Made by a program: the position numbers and the translations under genes
The notes under the pieces: generated by a model
Database searches by the model: none
Told to the model about the DNA's origin: nothing
What the model saw: only the letters and a program-made list of their open reading frames with translations
IMG/VR virus record: IMGVR_UViG_3300010885_009406
Location: 1 to 35,814 of that record
Source: a virus
Direction: 5' to 3' (one strand)
Length of the DNA: 35,814 nt
Shown: piece by piece, positions 1 to 6,755 of the stretch
Layout of the letters: each line of letters opens with the position of its first letter
How positions within the stretch are numbered: the first letter of the stretch is position 1

Positions 1-90
1 ATCGTCGCCGGTTTCGCTCCCTAAAAAATGGGGGGGTGTTTGTGCTGCATCCTGGGCCTCGTCGCTGTGCGTGTGCTCTTTAGAATCCAT
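1..90 (-). CDS. terS: Terminase small subunit, N-terminal part (continues at right end of window if circular)
   Basis: This is a 30-codon open segment that begins at an ATG at position 90 and runs off the left edge without a stop. A purine-rich ribosome site (GAAGAGGAAA) lies about 5 to 8 bases upstream, inside the preceding acidic ORF, which it overlaps by 11 bases. The encoded peptide is polar and probably disordered. When position 1 is joined to position 35814 the frame continues without interruption into the open P27-like small-terminase frame at 35332-35814, giving one protein of about 190 residues, a normal length for that family. The join is inferred from frame continuity, not seen as an overlap between the ends. 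Confidence 0.7.
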   Translation of the reverse strand, partial: MDSKEHTHSDEAQDAAQTPPHFLGSETGDD

Positions 91-178
91 CAGGGATTTC
101 CTCTTCTTCATTGTCCTCGTCATCGTCCCATCCCGGGTCAGGCACGGCATCGGGTGCTGTGTCCTCGTATGGTGGCAT
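80..178 (-). CDS. Small highly acidic protein (32 aa)
   Basis: A 32-residue ORF starts at an ATG at 178, 11 bases after the HNH endonuclease stop, and ends in TAA at 80-82, overlapping the terS start. It contains a run of Asp and Glu (WDDDEDNEEEE) and four prolines, so it is probably unstructured. No clear Shine-Dalgarno sequence precedes it, so it may depend on translation of the upstream gene. No function is recognised. An acidic mini-protein beside HNH and terminase genes could modulate those DNA-binding proteins, but that is speculation. It could also be a chance ORF serving as a leader for terS. Confidence 0.45.
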   Translation of the reverse strand: MPPYEDTAPDAVPDPGWDDDEDNEEEEIPDGF

Positions 179-189
179 GGTGTCAGGGA

Positions 190-537
190 TTACGCGCGCC
201 ATGGCCCAGGCTCATGCTTGCGTGCGCCTACGATTCCTTGGCATCGTTTGCATAGCACCTGCACGCCTTCCTCCGTATCCTCTGGTATGAGCGCACCACC
301 CATGCTCAATGGCACGATGTGGTCAAGCGTTAGGGGATTGGATGCGTCACCCTGTGTGGCACACCTGCTGCACCATGGCTGCTCCTTACGCTTACGCGCC
401 GATAGGTTGCGCCATTCCCTGCTGTTGCGATAAGGATTGGGCTTGGTCGCCTGTTTCTCCTTGGCGCATTCCTCACACCTACCCTGCCTTAGCCTGGATA
501 GGATCATGCCGCATGTAAGACAGGCTCTATTGCTCAA
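190..537 (-). CDS. HNH endonuclease next to the terminase
   Basis: This 115-residue protein has the features of a phage HNH nuclease. An N-terminal zinc knuckle (CLTC near residue 6, CEEC near 21) is followed by CSRC near 56, LDHIVPLSMGG near 70-80 with the catalytic Asp-His, and LCKRC near 94-98. The usual third-motif His is replaced by Gln (CKRCQ). The start is probably a TTG at 537 overlapping the previous stop (TTGA). An internal ATG at 507 is possible but would remove the first zinc knuckle. HNH proteins encoded beside P27-type terminases are known in HK97-like and Gram-positive cohesive-end phages, where they act with TerS and TerL in DNA cleavage during packaging. Confidence 0.85.
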   Translation of the reverse strand: MSNRACLTCGMILSRLRQGRCEECAKEKQATKPNPYRNSREWRNLSARKRKEQPWCSRCATQGDASNPLTLDHIVPLSMGGALIPEDTEEGVQVLCKRCQGIVGARKHEPGPWRA

Positions 538-785
538 CCCTTACGCCTTACAGGCTTAGCCCTGGGCTTAGGCTTAACGGCCGGCTTAGCCAATACCGAT
601 GCAAGCACATCGTCTAGGGCTACTGGTGGAAGGGCCTCATCCTGAGCCTTGCGCACTTCACCACATTTCCTGCACGCCATCATGGCCGTAAACGGAGAAT
701 GCTCTCCATCGCCTGTGTCGTATAGCATGAAGTCATGAGCGTAGGGGGGCCTTGCGTTCTTGCATCGGTGTGCATGTATGGCCAT
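534..785 (-). CDS. Small zinc-finger-like protein with basic tail
   Basis: An 83-residue protein; the ATG at 785 is chosen because a strong GGGAGGAG site lies 6 to 8 bases upstream, whereas the longer frame lacks one. Cys and His pairs (HAHRCKN near the N terminus, CRKCG near residue 40) suggest one zinc site, which would bring together the two halves of the N-terminal domain. The C terminus is lysine-, proline- and arginine-rich (PKPRAKPVRRKG) and could bind nucleic acid. Its stop overlaps the HNH start. The 85-bp gap upstream (786-870) holds no recognisable gene. Function unknown. Confidence 0.7.
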   Translation of the reverse strand: MAIHAHRCKNARPPYAHDFMLYDTGDGEHSPFTAMMACRKCGEVRKAQDEALPPVALDDVLASVLAKPAVKPKPRAKPVRRKG

Positions 786-870
786 TTCAACTCCTCCCTC
801 GTAGTAGCGCACAGAGGGGGGACGGGGAAGGCTCCGTCACGCTCCCTCCGTGCGCGCAGACATTAGCAGA

Positions 871-1218
871 TCACGCGAACTCGGGATTTACGCCCCAATG
901 CGGACTGCCTTTCTTGCACGGTTCGCATTCGCAGCGCCAGGCGAACAGCGCAAGGCCGGAGCAGATGTCCTTGACTAACGGTGTGATGCTTGGGTCAATG
1001 CTGACAACGAACTCCCCTGGTAGGGGGGCAATTTCCTCCATCATCCCCATGTTCATGTTCCGAATTGCCTCAATCGCAATCGGGATCATCTTGGCCGGCA
1101 CAGGCGGAAAGTGATGCCACACGAAGTGCCGGTCTAATTGCTCGTCTAACGCCATGTCGGTTTGGGCCAACTCCGATGCCTTCATGCCCTCGCCGTACTG
1201 GTTAATGTCTCGCCTCAT
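871..1218 (-). CDS. Hypothetical protein with C-terminal Cys cluster
   Basis: A 115-residue protein not recognised by family. The chosen ATG at 1218 overlaps the upstream stop (TGATG), a pattern common in this genome; a GTG at 1227 and an internal ATG at 1185 with a better GAGGG site are alternatives. The middle is amphipathic and methionine-rich (MNMGMMEE). Near the C terminus CECEPCKK forms a compact metal-binding candidate. It belongs to the leftward run of small early genes. A role in host takeover or DNA metabolism is only suggested by position. Confidence 0.65.
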   Translation of the reverse strand: MRRDINQYGEGMKASELAQTDMALDEQLDRHFVWHHFPPVPAKMIPIAIEAIRNMNMGMMEEIAPLPGEFVVSIDPSITPLVKDICSGLALFAWRCECEPCKKGSPHWGVNPEFA

Positions 1219-1418
1219 CACGCGCACGCCTTGTGCTTCCAGGTGTAGCGCCGACCTCCCTTGGCCCCGTTGAAGTTGATGACTAGCACCCGAACGCCTG
1301 GGAACACGCTTCGCTTGGCATCGGTGTAGTCAATCACCTTGCCGCATGCTGAACAGTCCGTCACCGTCCACACAGGGGGTTTCACCGCGCCTTCGCGCTT
1401 TGCCTTTACCCCTGCCAT
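1218..1418 (-). CDS. Small zinc-ribbon-like protein
   Basis: A 66-residue basic protein with CSACGK near residue 22 and a terminal HKACA. The spacing suits a split zinc site (CxxC plus HxxC) in a small beta-ribbon; the residues between are beta-rich (VRVLVINFNG). It overlaps the upstream gene by 13 bases and its stop overlaps the next ATG. No specific family is recognised. It is one of about ten small Cys-paired proteins in the leftward early region. Confidence 0.7.
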   Translation of the reverse strand: MAGVKAKREGAVKPPVWTVTDCSACGKVIDYTDAKRSVFPGVRVLVINFNGAKGGRRYTWKHKACA

Positions 1419-1816
1419 GCGTCAGATTCCAAGGCGAACGCCTCGTTGATCTCCTCAGCCGTATGTCGCACCAGAAACAGCGGAGCATTTTTGCCCGCCG
1501 GGTAGCGCAGATAGTTGTACTCGTAGAATTCCAGCGAATCGTCGTAGCCTGTGCATTCTTCCTTGCATTCGCTCTGCTCGCTCTTGTGATTGTCCTCGTG
1601 CATGCTTTTGGCCAACTGCTCCAGGTCATAGACCACTACGGTCTGCTGGTAGCCGCCGCCCTCTTTGCAATTCACGAACACCAGGGTCGTCCCAACCACG
1701 GCTGAGTCGCCCCCAATAAGCATCAGCGGATGCTCTGCGTGATTCTCTTCTGGGGCCGGGTCTAGTTTCTTGTCTAGCGCCTCGTCCAGGTTGATCGTGT
1801 CAAATACTTCGCTCAT
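1406..1816 (-). CDS. Hypothetical acidic protein
   Basis: A 136-residue acidic protein, start ATG at 1816 with a GGAGGG site upstream and an ATGA overlap with the RlpA-like gene. The central part alternates hydrophobic residues (VVGTTLVFVNCKEGG, QQTVVVYDLEQLA), suggesting a small alpha/beta fold. A His/Cys/Glu-rich stretch (HEDNHKSEQSECKEEC) around residues 74-89 could bind metal. No family is recognised. Confidence 0.65.
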   Translation of the reverse strand: MSEVFDTINLDEALDKKLDPAPEENHAEHPLMLIGGDSAVVGTTLVFVNCKEGGGYQQTVVVYDLEQLAKSMHEDNHKSEQSECKEECTGYDDSLEFYEYNYLRYPAGKNAPLFLVRHTAEEINEAFALESDAWQG

Positions 1817-2229
1817 CTTCCATGCCCTCCTACTGGCCTTACATACCGCTCAATGCGGACCTTCACAATACCAGCCTTCAGGTTCCGCAATTTGCGAAAC
1901 ACGGCCGGGCTTAGGTCAATAATTCCTCCACCAACACACCCGCAACTGTCCCGAACGAGACAAAGAGCCGATGCGCCTGTAGCCACATTTGTGACCTTGA
2001 CCCAGAACGGTGCGCTATGCCAGCGATACCCCGGCAAAGCGCAATAGTTCACCACCTCGTCGTGCCAGCCCCCCTGGGCCTTGGTTCGGTATGGCGTACA
2101 TGTCCTTGGTACTCCGTCGTAGCATTTCTGAGGCCCTGGGTATCCGTACCAAGTCGCCTTTCCGACTGCTGGGTCGGGTAACAGCGTTGCGTTGAGCGCC
2201 ATGCTCAACGAGAGCAACACAGCAATCAT
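1813..2229 (-). CDS. Secreted RlpA-like double-psi beta-barrel protein
   Basis: A 138-residue protein with a hydrophobic N terminus (about residues 1-15) that can serve as a signal peptide or anchor. The rest resembles a RlpA/DPBB fold: ATWYGYPG near residues 25-32, PFWVKVTNVATG near 74-85, and the typical V-x-D-SCGC-x-GGGIIDLSPAVFRKL block near 92-114 ending in GIVKVRIERY. Six cysteines (about 36, 44, 63, 90, 96, 98) suggest disulfides and an extracytoplasmic location. RlpA proteins act on glycan strands of peptidoglycan; whether the catalytic residues are kept is not clear. It overlaps its neighbours by ATGA on both sides and sits among early genes rather than in the lysis cluster, so it might modify the envelope early or be a moonlighting lysis factor. 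Confidence 0.7.
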   Translation of the reverse strand: MIAVLLSLSMALNATLLPDPAVGKATWYGYPGPQKCYDGVPRTCTPYRTKAQGGWHDEVVNYCALPGYRWHSAPFWVKVTNVATGASALCLVRDSCGCVGGGIIDLSPAVFRKLRNLKAGIVKVRIERYVRPVGGHGR

Positions 2230-2558
2230 CGGATTAACCGCACAAAGTCTTCTAGTGACAGGATGACCAGGTGTGTGCGTTTCACGCCAACTCCCGGCCG
2301 GTTGCCGACAATCACCACGGGTGTCTCATCCGCCTTGGATGCCGCCATGGTCTTATCCAGGTATCGGTTAAGTACTTCGGGGAACGATGCTCCCACCTTC
2401 ACCTGGGCAACGATTCCCTGGTCAGCGGTTACATCTATCGGGCCGCCATACATGCCCACGCGCTTACCGCCAGGGAGCATGGAGGCGACATCCCTTTCGT
2501 ACTGCTTCCCTGCATTGTTCGCCTTCCGGCCCCGATGCTTTCGCTCTTCATCAACCAC
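2226..2558 (-). CDS. PD-(D/E)XK nuclease, Holliday-junction-resolvase-like
   Basis: A 110-residue protein with the order expected of small archaeal-type or phage resolvases: NAGKQYERDVA near residue 15 (the catalytic Glu helix), a Gly-rich turn, PIDVTAD near 40-46 (Asp), and VAQVKVG near 50-56 (Q-x-K in place of E-x-K). The rest is a helix plus a beta strand (PVVIVGNRPG, HLVILSLEDF). The start is a GTG at 2558, with AAAGGGG upstream, overlapping the replication gene. Resolvases clear branched DNA before packaging. The specific resolvase assignment is an inference; a general PD-(D/E)XK nuclease is safer. Confidence 0.7.
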   Translation of the reverse strand: MVDEERKHRGRKANNAGKQYERDVASMLPGGKRVGMYGGPIDVTADQGIVAQVKVGASFPEVLNRYLDKTMAASKADETPVVIVGNRPGVGVKRTHLVILSLEDFVRLIR

Positions 2559-3108
2559 GGTTAGACCCCTTTCGCGCTAGGTCGCGGACAATTCCGCCCA
2601 CGCTCATTGGTGCTACTCCGTTCATCCTACTCTTTAGATTACTAATAACTCTTTTGTCATTGTCTTTGTCATTGTCTTTGTCCCCTGTCACATTTGCGTT
2701 CGGTGTGACGCGCGTGTGCGTCACAAGAGCGTCACTACCCTTGGACTTCTCACGCCACCGGCGGGTGCGCTCCGCGTTGGTGTTGATTTGGAAGTCGGCC
2801 CAGTCATGGACGACCACCAGCCCCTCGGGGGAGTCATGGAACGGCTCTAAGCATCGGATGCAGAGCGACGGAGACACCTCCAGGAGGCCCGCGACGACCA
2901 GCGCGGTAAAGCCCTTGCGATCTCCCCCAGCCCCAGCGGTCAACTGCGCCCAATGGCGCTCAGAGCCAAATGCGCCACCCGGCTTCTGAAGTTTGGCCTC
3001 AGACAGCGTGACAATCCACAACCAACGCAAGGCATTGTTGGGGAGTCCAGCCACCTTGGCAGAGCGCCAGGCAAGAGCATCCAGACGAAGCCAGGCCCCG
3101 CCGCTCAC
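2551..3108 (-). CDS. Replication-initiator-like protein (DnaD-type winged helix)
   Basis: A 185-residue protein starting with GTG at 3108 in a GTGA overlap. The N-terminal 110 residues look like the helical domain of phage replication proteins: WLRLDALAWRS, then a helix rich in Leu/Trp, a T-A-L-x-x-A-GLLEV segment, and LVVVHDWADFQ near residue 100. This pattern (new winged-helix step ending in x-I-HDW) recurs in phage DnaD and primosome-like proteins. The C-terminal part is low complexity (GDKDNDKDNDK, encoded by tandem DNA repeats at about 2655-2683) and basic at the end. As the only replication-initiation candidate, it presumably marks or loads the origin. No helicase or primase was found. 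Confidence 0.6.
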   Translation of the reverse strand: MSGGAWLRLDALAWRSAKVAGLPNNALRWLWIVTLSEAKLQKPGGAFGSERHWAQLTAGAGGDRKGFTALVVAGLLEVSPSLCIRCLEPFHDSPEGLVVVHDWADFQINTNAERTRRWREKSKGSDALVTHTRVTPNANVTGDKDNDKDNDKRVISNLKSRMNGVAPMSVGGIVRDLARKGSNRG

Positions 3109-3272
3109 TTGATCACCAATTCAGCCGACACTTCTGGGGCCGCCTTGGCGCACACTTCACAGCCGCAACTCACAAAGTTGTGGCACGGCTCGCAAAGCAT
3201 CACCCCACCCTGGTCCAGGGTCTCGGTATTCTCCGCTGCACATCGCGTGCAGGGCTTGTACTCGTCCGTCAT
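3105..3272 (-). CDS. Zinc-ribbon mini-protein (55 aa)
   Basis: A 55-residue protein overlooked easily because of its size. It starts at ATG 3272 in an ATGA overlap and ends in TGA that overlaps the GTG of the next gene. It contains CTRC near residues 8-11, CEPC near 27-30, and CGCEVC near 36-41: three Cys pairs that can hold one or two zinc ions. Coupling on both sides strongly supports translation. Function unknown; small treble-clef or ribbon proteins of this kind in phages often bind nucleic acid or host RNA polymerase. Confidence 0.75.
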   Translation of the reverse strand: MTDEYKPCTRCAAENTETLDQGGVMLCEPCHNFVSCGCEVCAKAAPEVSAELVIK

Positions 3273-3565
3273 TCCGCCACCTCCGTATCGTCCTTCCAGG
3301 CTTCAACCTGCTCCATGCCCGATACCTCAAGCCGGGTCAACTGCGGCTGTAGGTGCGGATTCTTCCAATTGCCGATCCGCTCCGCGCCTTTGCCCACCTC
3401 GTAGGGGCTAAACGCGCGGAGCGGGCAGTCCATAACCATGCAGAAGCCCTTAGACGGCTCCTCGCCCACGCACCAGGCGCAGAAGACCGCGATGGCCCCA
3501 TTGGCCCCATGCTTGGCGTGATCTTTGACATCCTTGGCAACTTGTTCCTCCTCGGTTAGCGCCAC
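3269..3565 (-). CDS. Hypothetical protein with paired cysteines
   Basis: A 98-residue protein that starts at a GTG at 3565 with GGGAG seven bases upstream and overlaps the HTH gene by 10 bases. It has FCAWCVG near residues 28-34 and FCMVMDCPLRAFSPYEVGKGAERIGNWKNPHLQPQLTR in the middle, where the two Cys pairs could form a zinc or iron site. The second half is charged and lacks hydrophobic segments. No family is recognised. Confidence 0.65.
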   Translation of the reverse strand: MALTEEEQVAKDVKDHAKHGANGAIAVFCAWCVGEEPSKGFCMVMDCPLRAFSPYEVGKGAERIGNWKNPHLQPQLTRLEVSGMEQVEAWKDDTEVAE

Positions 3566-3906
3566 ACGGCAACTCCCTTTCTCTTACAGGTCAAGCATGA
3601 TGCCATTGCATACATGTCTGACACGCTTGATTGCGACGGGATCACGGGATCGCTGCATGTTGCGCAGAACCAACTCTTCGGCCGGTCTGCGTGCTCCATG
3701 AAGTATTGCGAGACATGCTTACCGTCACCTACCGTGATCATCTTCTCCCGAATGTCATAGCCCCGTTGCTTTAACTCATAGACCCTGGCGGCAAGCCGGC
3801 CAATGCCAAAGTCTTTGAGCGCCTCCAGGGAGGTAATCTTGCGGCCACCATGAAACGCCGCCAGGAGCATTTGCGCCTGGCTCTTGTCGTTCGTCTTGTA
3901 GGCCAT
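3556..3906 (-). CDS. Helix-turn-helix protein with C-terminal zinc ribbon
   Basis: A 116-residue protein. Residues about 10-60 fit the common phage helix-turn-helix domain in which an LEALKDFGIGRLAARVYELKQRG segment carries the recognition helix. A second part has CATC near 81-84 and CLTC near 104-107, a four-Cys zinc ribbon. The ATG at 3906 overlaps the upstream TAA. It may act as a transcription factor or in replication initiation; related domains occur beside phage replication genes. No operator could be tied to it. Confidence 0.75.
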   Translation of the reverse strand: MAYKTNDKSQAQMLLAAFHGGRKITSLEALKDFGIGRLAARVYELKQRGYDIREKMITVGDGKHVSQYFMEHADRPKSWFCATCSDPVIPSQSSVSDMYAMASCLTCKRKGVAVWR

Positions 3907-4196
3907 TACTTTCCTCCCCCAATCCCTCGGCGCTGCTCGTCTTCCAACTCAAACCGACCAATCAAGAATGAGCGGATGCCGGCCGCAACTTCGCGCTTGG
4001 ATGTGTAGCCCAGGTGTGGGAGCACATCGCGCACCCCACCATGCTCGTTGACAATCTGCACCAACTTAGAGCCGCCGTAAGCGCCCATCAGGTAGTAGTA
4101 ACCAATCTGCGGGTACTCGCGTCGGGGCTTGTCAACCTCCCGACGGTTCATCACCGCCAGGAGGTTGTCCAATTCTGCTTTCGTCACTCGTGCCAT
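3906..4196 (-). CDS. Conserved phage protein with YGGxxL motif
   Basis: A 96-residue protein with GYYYLMGAYGGSKLVQIVNEHGG-VRDVLPHLGY followed by an amphipathic helix (KREVAAGIRSFLIGRF). This Tyr/Gly pattern, with a tyrosine-rich strand, YGG turn and a final helix, is one I associate with a widespread family of small phage proteins of unknown role. Start ATG at 4196 is preceded by GGGAGGAAGG. It is not assigned a function. Confidence 0.7.
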   Translation of the reverse strand: MARVTKAELDNLLAVMNRREVDKPRREYPQIGYYYLMGAYGGSKLVQIVNEHGGVRDVLPHLGYTSKREVAAGIRSFLIGRFELEDEQRRGIGGGK

Positions 4197-4220
4197 TGCC
4201 TTCCTCCCTTCCTGCCTCTG

Positions 4221-4589
4221 TTAGAGGCCCATGTTTTCGTTGAAAGTCCATGGCCGGTTCAACATCTGCGAATGGCCCACAGCCTCCGCATGTTCGCGGC
4301 TAATGGTGAACTCGCCGCCCTCCCAAGCACCTCGGGCAATTTCTGCCTCAGTCTTGGTTACAAACGCCTTGTAGGTTGCGGTTAATCCGGCCATGTCCAG
4401 GGCTTGCTGAACTGCCACCGTGTCGTTGACACATGCCGTGATCAAGATGTTCTTCTTCCCGACGGCAATGCGCGTGCCGCCGTTGCATCGGCTGCACGAG
4501 CGGGAGTTGCTGCCCCAGCCACCGCCGTTGAGGCCTAGCGCGTCCTTAAGGTCCTGGTACTTCTGCTTCGCGAACCGCATGTCAGCCAT
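4221..4589 (-). CDS. Hypothetical protein with CSRC zinc motif
   Basis: A 122-residue protein, first gene of a local operon because a candidate promoter and leader stand directly upstream (4590-4661). It has a helical N terminus, a Gly-rich turn, SCSRCNGGTRI near residues 31-42, and a beta strand NILITACVND. The rest is mixed helix. Only two clear Cys ligands are adjacent, so any metal site would need partners elsewhere or a dimer. The ribosome site GGAAGGAAGG matches the one before the gene at 7376-7627. No family recognised. Confidence 0.7.
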   Translation of the reverse strand: MADMRFAKQKYQDLKDALGLNGGGWGSNSRSCSRCNGGTRIAVGKKNILITACVNDTVAVQQALDMAGLTATYKAFVTKTEAEIARGAWEGGEFTISREHAEAVGHSQMLNRPWTFNENMGL

Positions 4590-4661
4590 GTGTACCTTCC
4601 TTCCTTACTAACAGCCCAGGTGGGCTATGCCCATTCTCAACCCACCTGAGCCGTATGTCAA
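4590..4661 (-). promoter_or_regulatory. Candidate promoter plus leader hairpin (copy 1)
   Basis: On the minus strand GGGTATTGACA gives a perfect TTGACA -35 at 4656-4661. A weak -10 follows 17-18 bases later (GAGAAT at 4633-4638, four of six). A short inverted repeat, AGCCCA-CC-TGGGCT (about 4612-4626), lies before GGAAGGAAGGTACACATG. The same order (GGTATTGACA, hairpin, identical ribosome-binding leader) occurs at 7628-7705, so this is a repeated regulatory cassette. The -10 assignment is uncertain. Confidence 0.55.
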
Positions 4662-4682
4662 TACCCTATTTCGTGCTTAAAC

Positions 4683-5351
4683 TCAGCCTTTCTTGGCGTT
4701 TGACCACGCGATTGAGGGCCGCTGCTTGCAGTAACCCTCGGACGATTTAGGAGCCGGGCAAGCCCAGAAATCGTAGTCGCGGCCATCCGCCGTTGTGCCG
4801 TTGCGATGCACCCAAGCCAACTTGTGCCGGGGGCATGCCGCGTCTTCGTCGGGAGTGATGTAGCGAATTGCCTTGAGGGCCATGTCGTACACCTCTTCCT
4901 GGCCTTCAGGGGCAGTTCGCACCGGCTCGTCAAACACCTTGGCCGCCGCGCGCAGAACCTCCTCATCGTTAATCTTCTGGTTTTCGCGCTCTTGCATCGG
5001 GTCTGGTTGCGCAACCTGGCGCTGCTGTGCCGCAAAGACCTCTTCGCGACTCGCAATGCCTTTCTTTACCTCAAAGCCAAGAGCCGCAATTGCGCGACCC
5101 CAGGCCGATGTTTCACACACCATGACCTCAGAGCCGCGCGTGTATGGCGTAGCCCCCGGAATCTGCTCCGACGCATGGCCAACTCCCGGCCGGAGGTCTT
5201 CGCGATCACGGTGCGCATACGCCTTGAAGACAACTACCTTCTCGTTCATGTGGATCATCTCTGACTGAAGCGATCCTTCTGGGTACGCTTCCTTGAATGC
5301 TGCAATACGCGATGCAACATCTATGTAATCAGACAGGTCAGGCTTCCCCAT
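4683..5351 (-). CDS. Erf/Rad52-like single-strand annealing recombinase
   Basis: A 222-residue protein. Residues about 5-105 follow a pattern I recognise from phage single-strand annealing or ssDNA-binding proteins: DYIDVASRIAAFKEAYPEGS near the N terminus, VVVFKAYAHRD, PGATPYTRGSEVMVCETSAWGRAIAALGF near 66-93, and GIASREEV. A charged linker (about 110-150) leads to a C-terminal zinc-ribbon-like part with CPRHK, WACP and YCKQRP. The start has AAGGAGGAG upstream and overlaps the Cas4-like nuclease by 14 bases. Nuclease plus annealing protein is the usual phage recombination pair (Red-like in function). Confidence 0.75.
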   Translation of the reverse strand: MGKPDLSDYIDVASRIAAFKEAYPEGSLQSEMIHMNEKVVVFKAYAHRDREDLRPGVGHASEQIPGATPYTRGSEVMVCETSAWGRAIAALGFEVKKGIASREEVFAAQQRQVAQPDPMQERENQKINDEEVLRAAAKVFDEPVRTAPEGQEEVYDMALKAIRYITPDEDAACPRHKLAWVHRNGTTADGRDYDFWACPAPKSSEGYCKQRPSIAWSNAKKG

Positions 5352-6231
5352 TGCTCTCCTCCTTCTGGGACATCATGAGTCCCACCTCACAGCCGCCGAA
5401 CCCGTAATCGGGTAGCGGAGCGGCATACTGGCACGATTTGCATTGCTGCGTGTTGAATGTTGCGTGCTCTGGCTTTCCCTTCACGGACTTAGCGACCACC
5501 TGGGCCGACATGACACCGAGCGCCACATCATCAGGGGTTGCCTGTCGGATTACCAGATTCCAACCCACCTTGGGCCGCGAATACGACATGAGCGCAAGCC
5601 GGGGAAGCGGCGCATTGGGGAACTGCTTGGCATACAGCGCCGCGTAAAACCGCATTTCCGATCCGCCCAGGTCCAGCATGGACTTGTGCCTCTGCCCGGT
5701 CTTGATGTCCAGGATGACCGCGTGCTCGGTAAACGGCGCAAAGATTGCGTCGGGTGTACCGATCACTAGCCCGGCCTTCGGGAACTTAACCGATAGGCTC
5801 TCGCCGTTAATGCCCTGGGTAAGCAAGCCCATGCCCATTGGCAACACCTGGGCAGATTTGGTCACCAGCCATTCAGCGAATAGCGCCGTGGCCAATTCCA
5901 CCTCTTCCTGAAACGCATCCCAATTGACCGCATCGGTGAACGCCTTGCCCTTGACGGACTCAACGCCATTCCGGGCTGCAATTGAAATCTCTTCCATGCG
6001 TAGGCGTTGGTCCGTGTCGTACCAAACCATCAGCGATTGCGTTGCATCGTCAACGGCTGATCCGAAATGCACGCGCTCGGGCATGGCCGCGTGAACTCGT
6101 CGCCCATCCTTGTCGCGCACCTGCTCCAGGTAGACAGCCTTGCGGCCGCACCAATCGGCAGCGGTAACCGTGGATTTGCTTAAGCCCTTGCGAGCCGGGT
6201 CAATTGCTTTACTGGGGACGGCTGGACTCAT
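5338..6231 (-). CDS. Cas4/RecB-like PD-(D/E)XK exonuclease with iron-sulfur cysteines
   Basis: A 297-residue protein; ATG at 6231 is chosen for its AAGGAGG site. The nuclease core is clear: GTPDAIF near residues 158-164 (Asp), VILDIKTGQ near 172-180 (D-x-K) and a RFYAALYAKQF helix. One Cys near residue 28 (DWCGRKA) and three near the C terminus (CKSC near 264-267 and GGCEVG near 281) form the four-Cys arrangement of Cas4 and AddB-type iron-sulfur nucleases. It would resect DNA ends for the annealing protein encoded just downstream. No CRISPR array is present, so this is a recombination enzyme and not a CRISPR component. Confidence 0.85.
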   Translation of the reverse strand: MSPAVPSKAIDPARKGLSKSTVTAADWCGRKAVYLEQVRDKDGRRVHAAMPERVHFGSAVDDATQSLMVWYDTDQRLRMEEISIAARNGVESVKGKAFTDAVNWDAFQEEVELATALFAEWLVTKSAQVLPMGMGLLTQGINGESLSVKFPKAGLVIGTPDAIFAPFTEHAVILDIKTGQRHKSMLDLGGSEMRFYAALYAKQFPNAPLPRLALMSYSRPKVGWNLVIRQATPDDVALGVMSAQVVAKSVKGKPEHATFNTQQCKSCQYAAPLPDYGFGGCEVGLMMSQKEESNGEA

Positions 6232-6478
6232 GCTCTGCCTCCTTCTCAAACCAACGCAGAATTGCCTCTGCGTCGGACCTGGTTGCCACCACTTTCATTT
6301 CAACCGTTGTCGTAGCCGAGAAGAATGCCGACCCGATGGACAACATGATGGGGTGACCTGGGCCATCCCATCGCGCAAACACCGGGCCTTCTCCGTCATC
6401 AGCCACCCAGAACACCTGATCACCAATGGTTGTCAGGTATCGGAACATGGACAACTCCCGCGCCTTCCTCTTTGCCAT
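6209..6478 (-). CDS. Hypothetical protein (89 aa)
   Basis: An 89-residue protein that begins at ATG 6478, overlapping the stop of the upstream membrane mini-gene (TGATG), and overlaps the nuclease start by 23 bases. It is beta-rich with several short strands (YLTTIGDQVFWVADD, GPVFARWDG, TTTVEMKVVATR) and a C-terminal helix. No conserved catalytic or metal motif is seen. Co-expression with recombination genes is implied by the overlaps. Confidence 0.65.
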   Translation of the reverse strand: MAKRKARELSMFRYLTTIGDQVFWVADDGEGPVFARWDGPGHPIMLSIGSAFFSATTTVEMKVVATRSDAEAILRWFEKEAEHESSRPQ

Positions 6479-6624
6479 CAGATTCGGCCCAGGATTACGG
6501 CAAGCCCAATGAGCAAAGCCGCAAGGCCAACTACCGTCAGCCGGTCGCGCTTCTGCTTTCGCAATTTAGCGGCCTCAACCTCTAGCGTTGTTGGCTTTCG
6601 CAGCGAGAAGATAATGTCGCTCAT
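6478..6624 (-). CDS. Small single-span membrane protein (48 aa)
   Basis: A 48-residue ORF starting at ATG 6624 in ATGA overlap. The first 27 residues are polar and basic (KLRKQKRDR), then a hydrophobic stretch of about 18 residues (TVVGLAALLIGLAVILG) ends in RI. It would be a tail-anchored or inverted single-span inner-membrane protein. It forms a pair with the equally small membrane protein just upstream. Function unknown; superinfection or membrane modulation roles are possible. Confidence 0.7.
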   Translation of the reverse strand: MSDIIFSLRKPTTLEVEAAKLRKQKRDRLTVVGLAALLIGLAVILGRI

Positions 6625-6755
6625 GCCGACACCAACTCAAACGCGATCCACACCAGCGTGACAACGCCAAGCGCAATTACTTGAAGCCGGAATCGCTCCT
6701 GCTCCTGCTCTTTGCGCTTGCGTGCCTCGTTGAGTTCCCTCCAGGTGTAATTCAC
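6621..6755 (-). CDS. Small single-span membrane protein (44 aa)
   Basis: A 44-residue ORF that starts at GTG 6755 in a four-base GTGA overlap and ends overlapping the next ATG. Residues 5-24 are a strongly charged, probably coiled helix (ELNEARKRKEQEQERF) and residues 25-43 are hydrophobic (VIALGVVTLVWIAFELV). The architecture copies that of the following ORF. Overlap coupling on both sides supports translation despite its size. Confidence 0.65.
   Translation of the reverse strand: MNYTWRELNEARKRKEQEQERFRLQVIALGVVTLVWIAFELVSA

Noticed and set aside
5338-6231. CRISPR-associated Cas4
   Set aside because: The fold is Cas4/RecB-like, but no array, Cas1 or Cas2 is present and the neighbour is an annealing recombinase, so phage recombination is the better reading.
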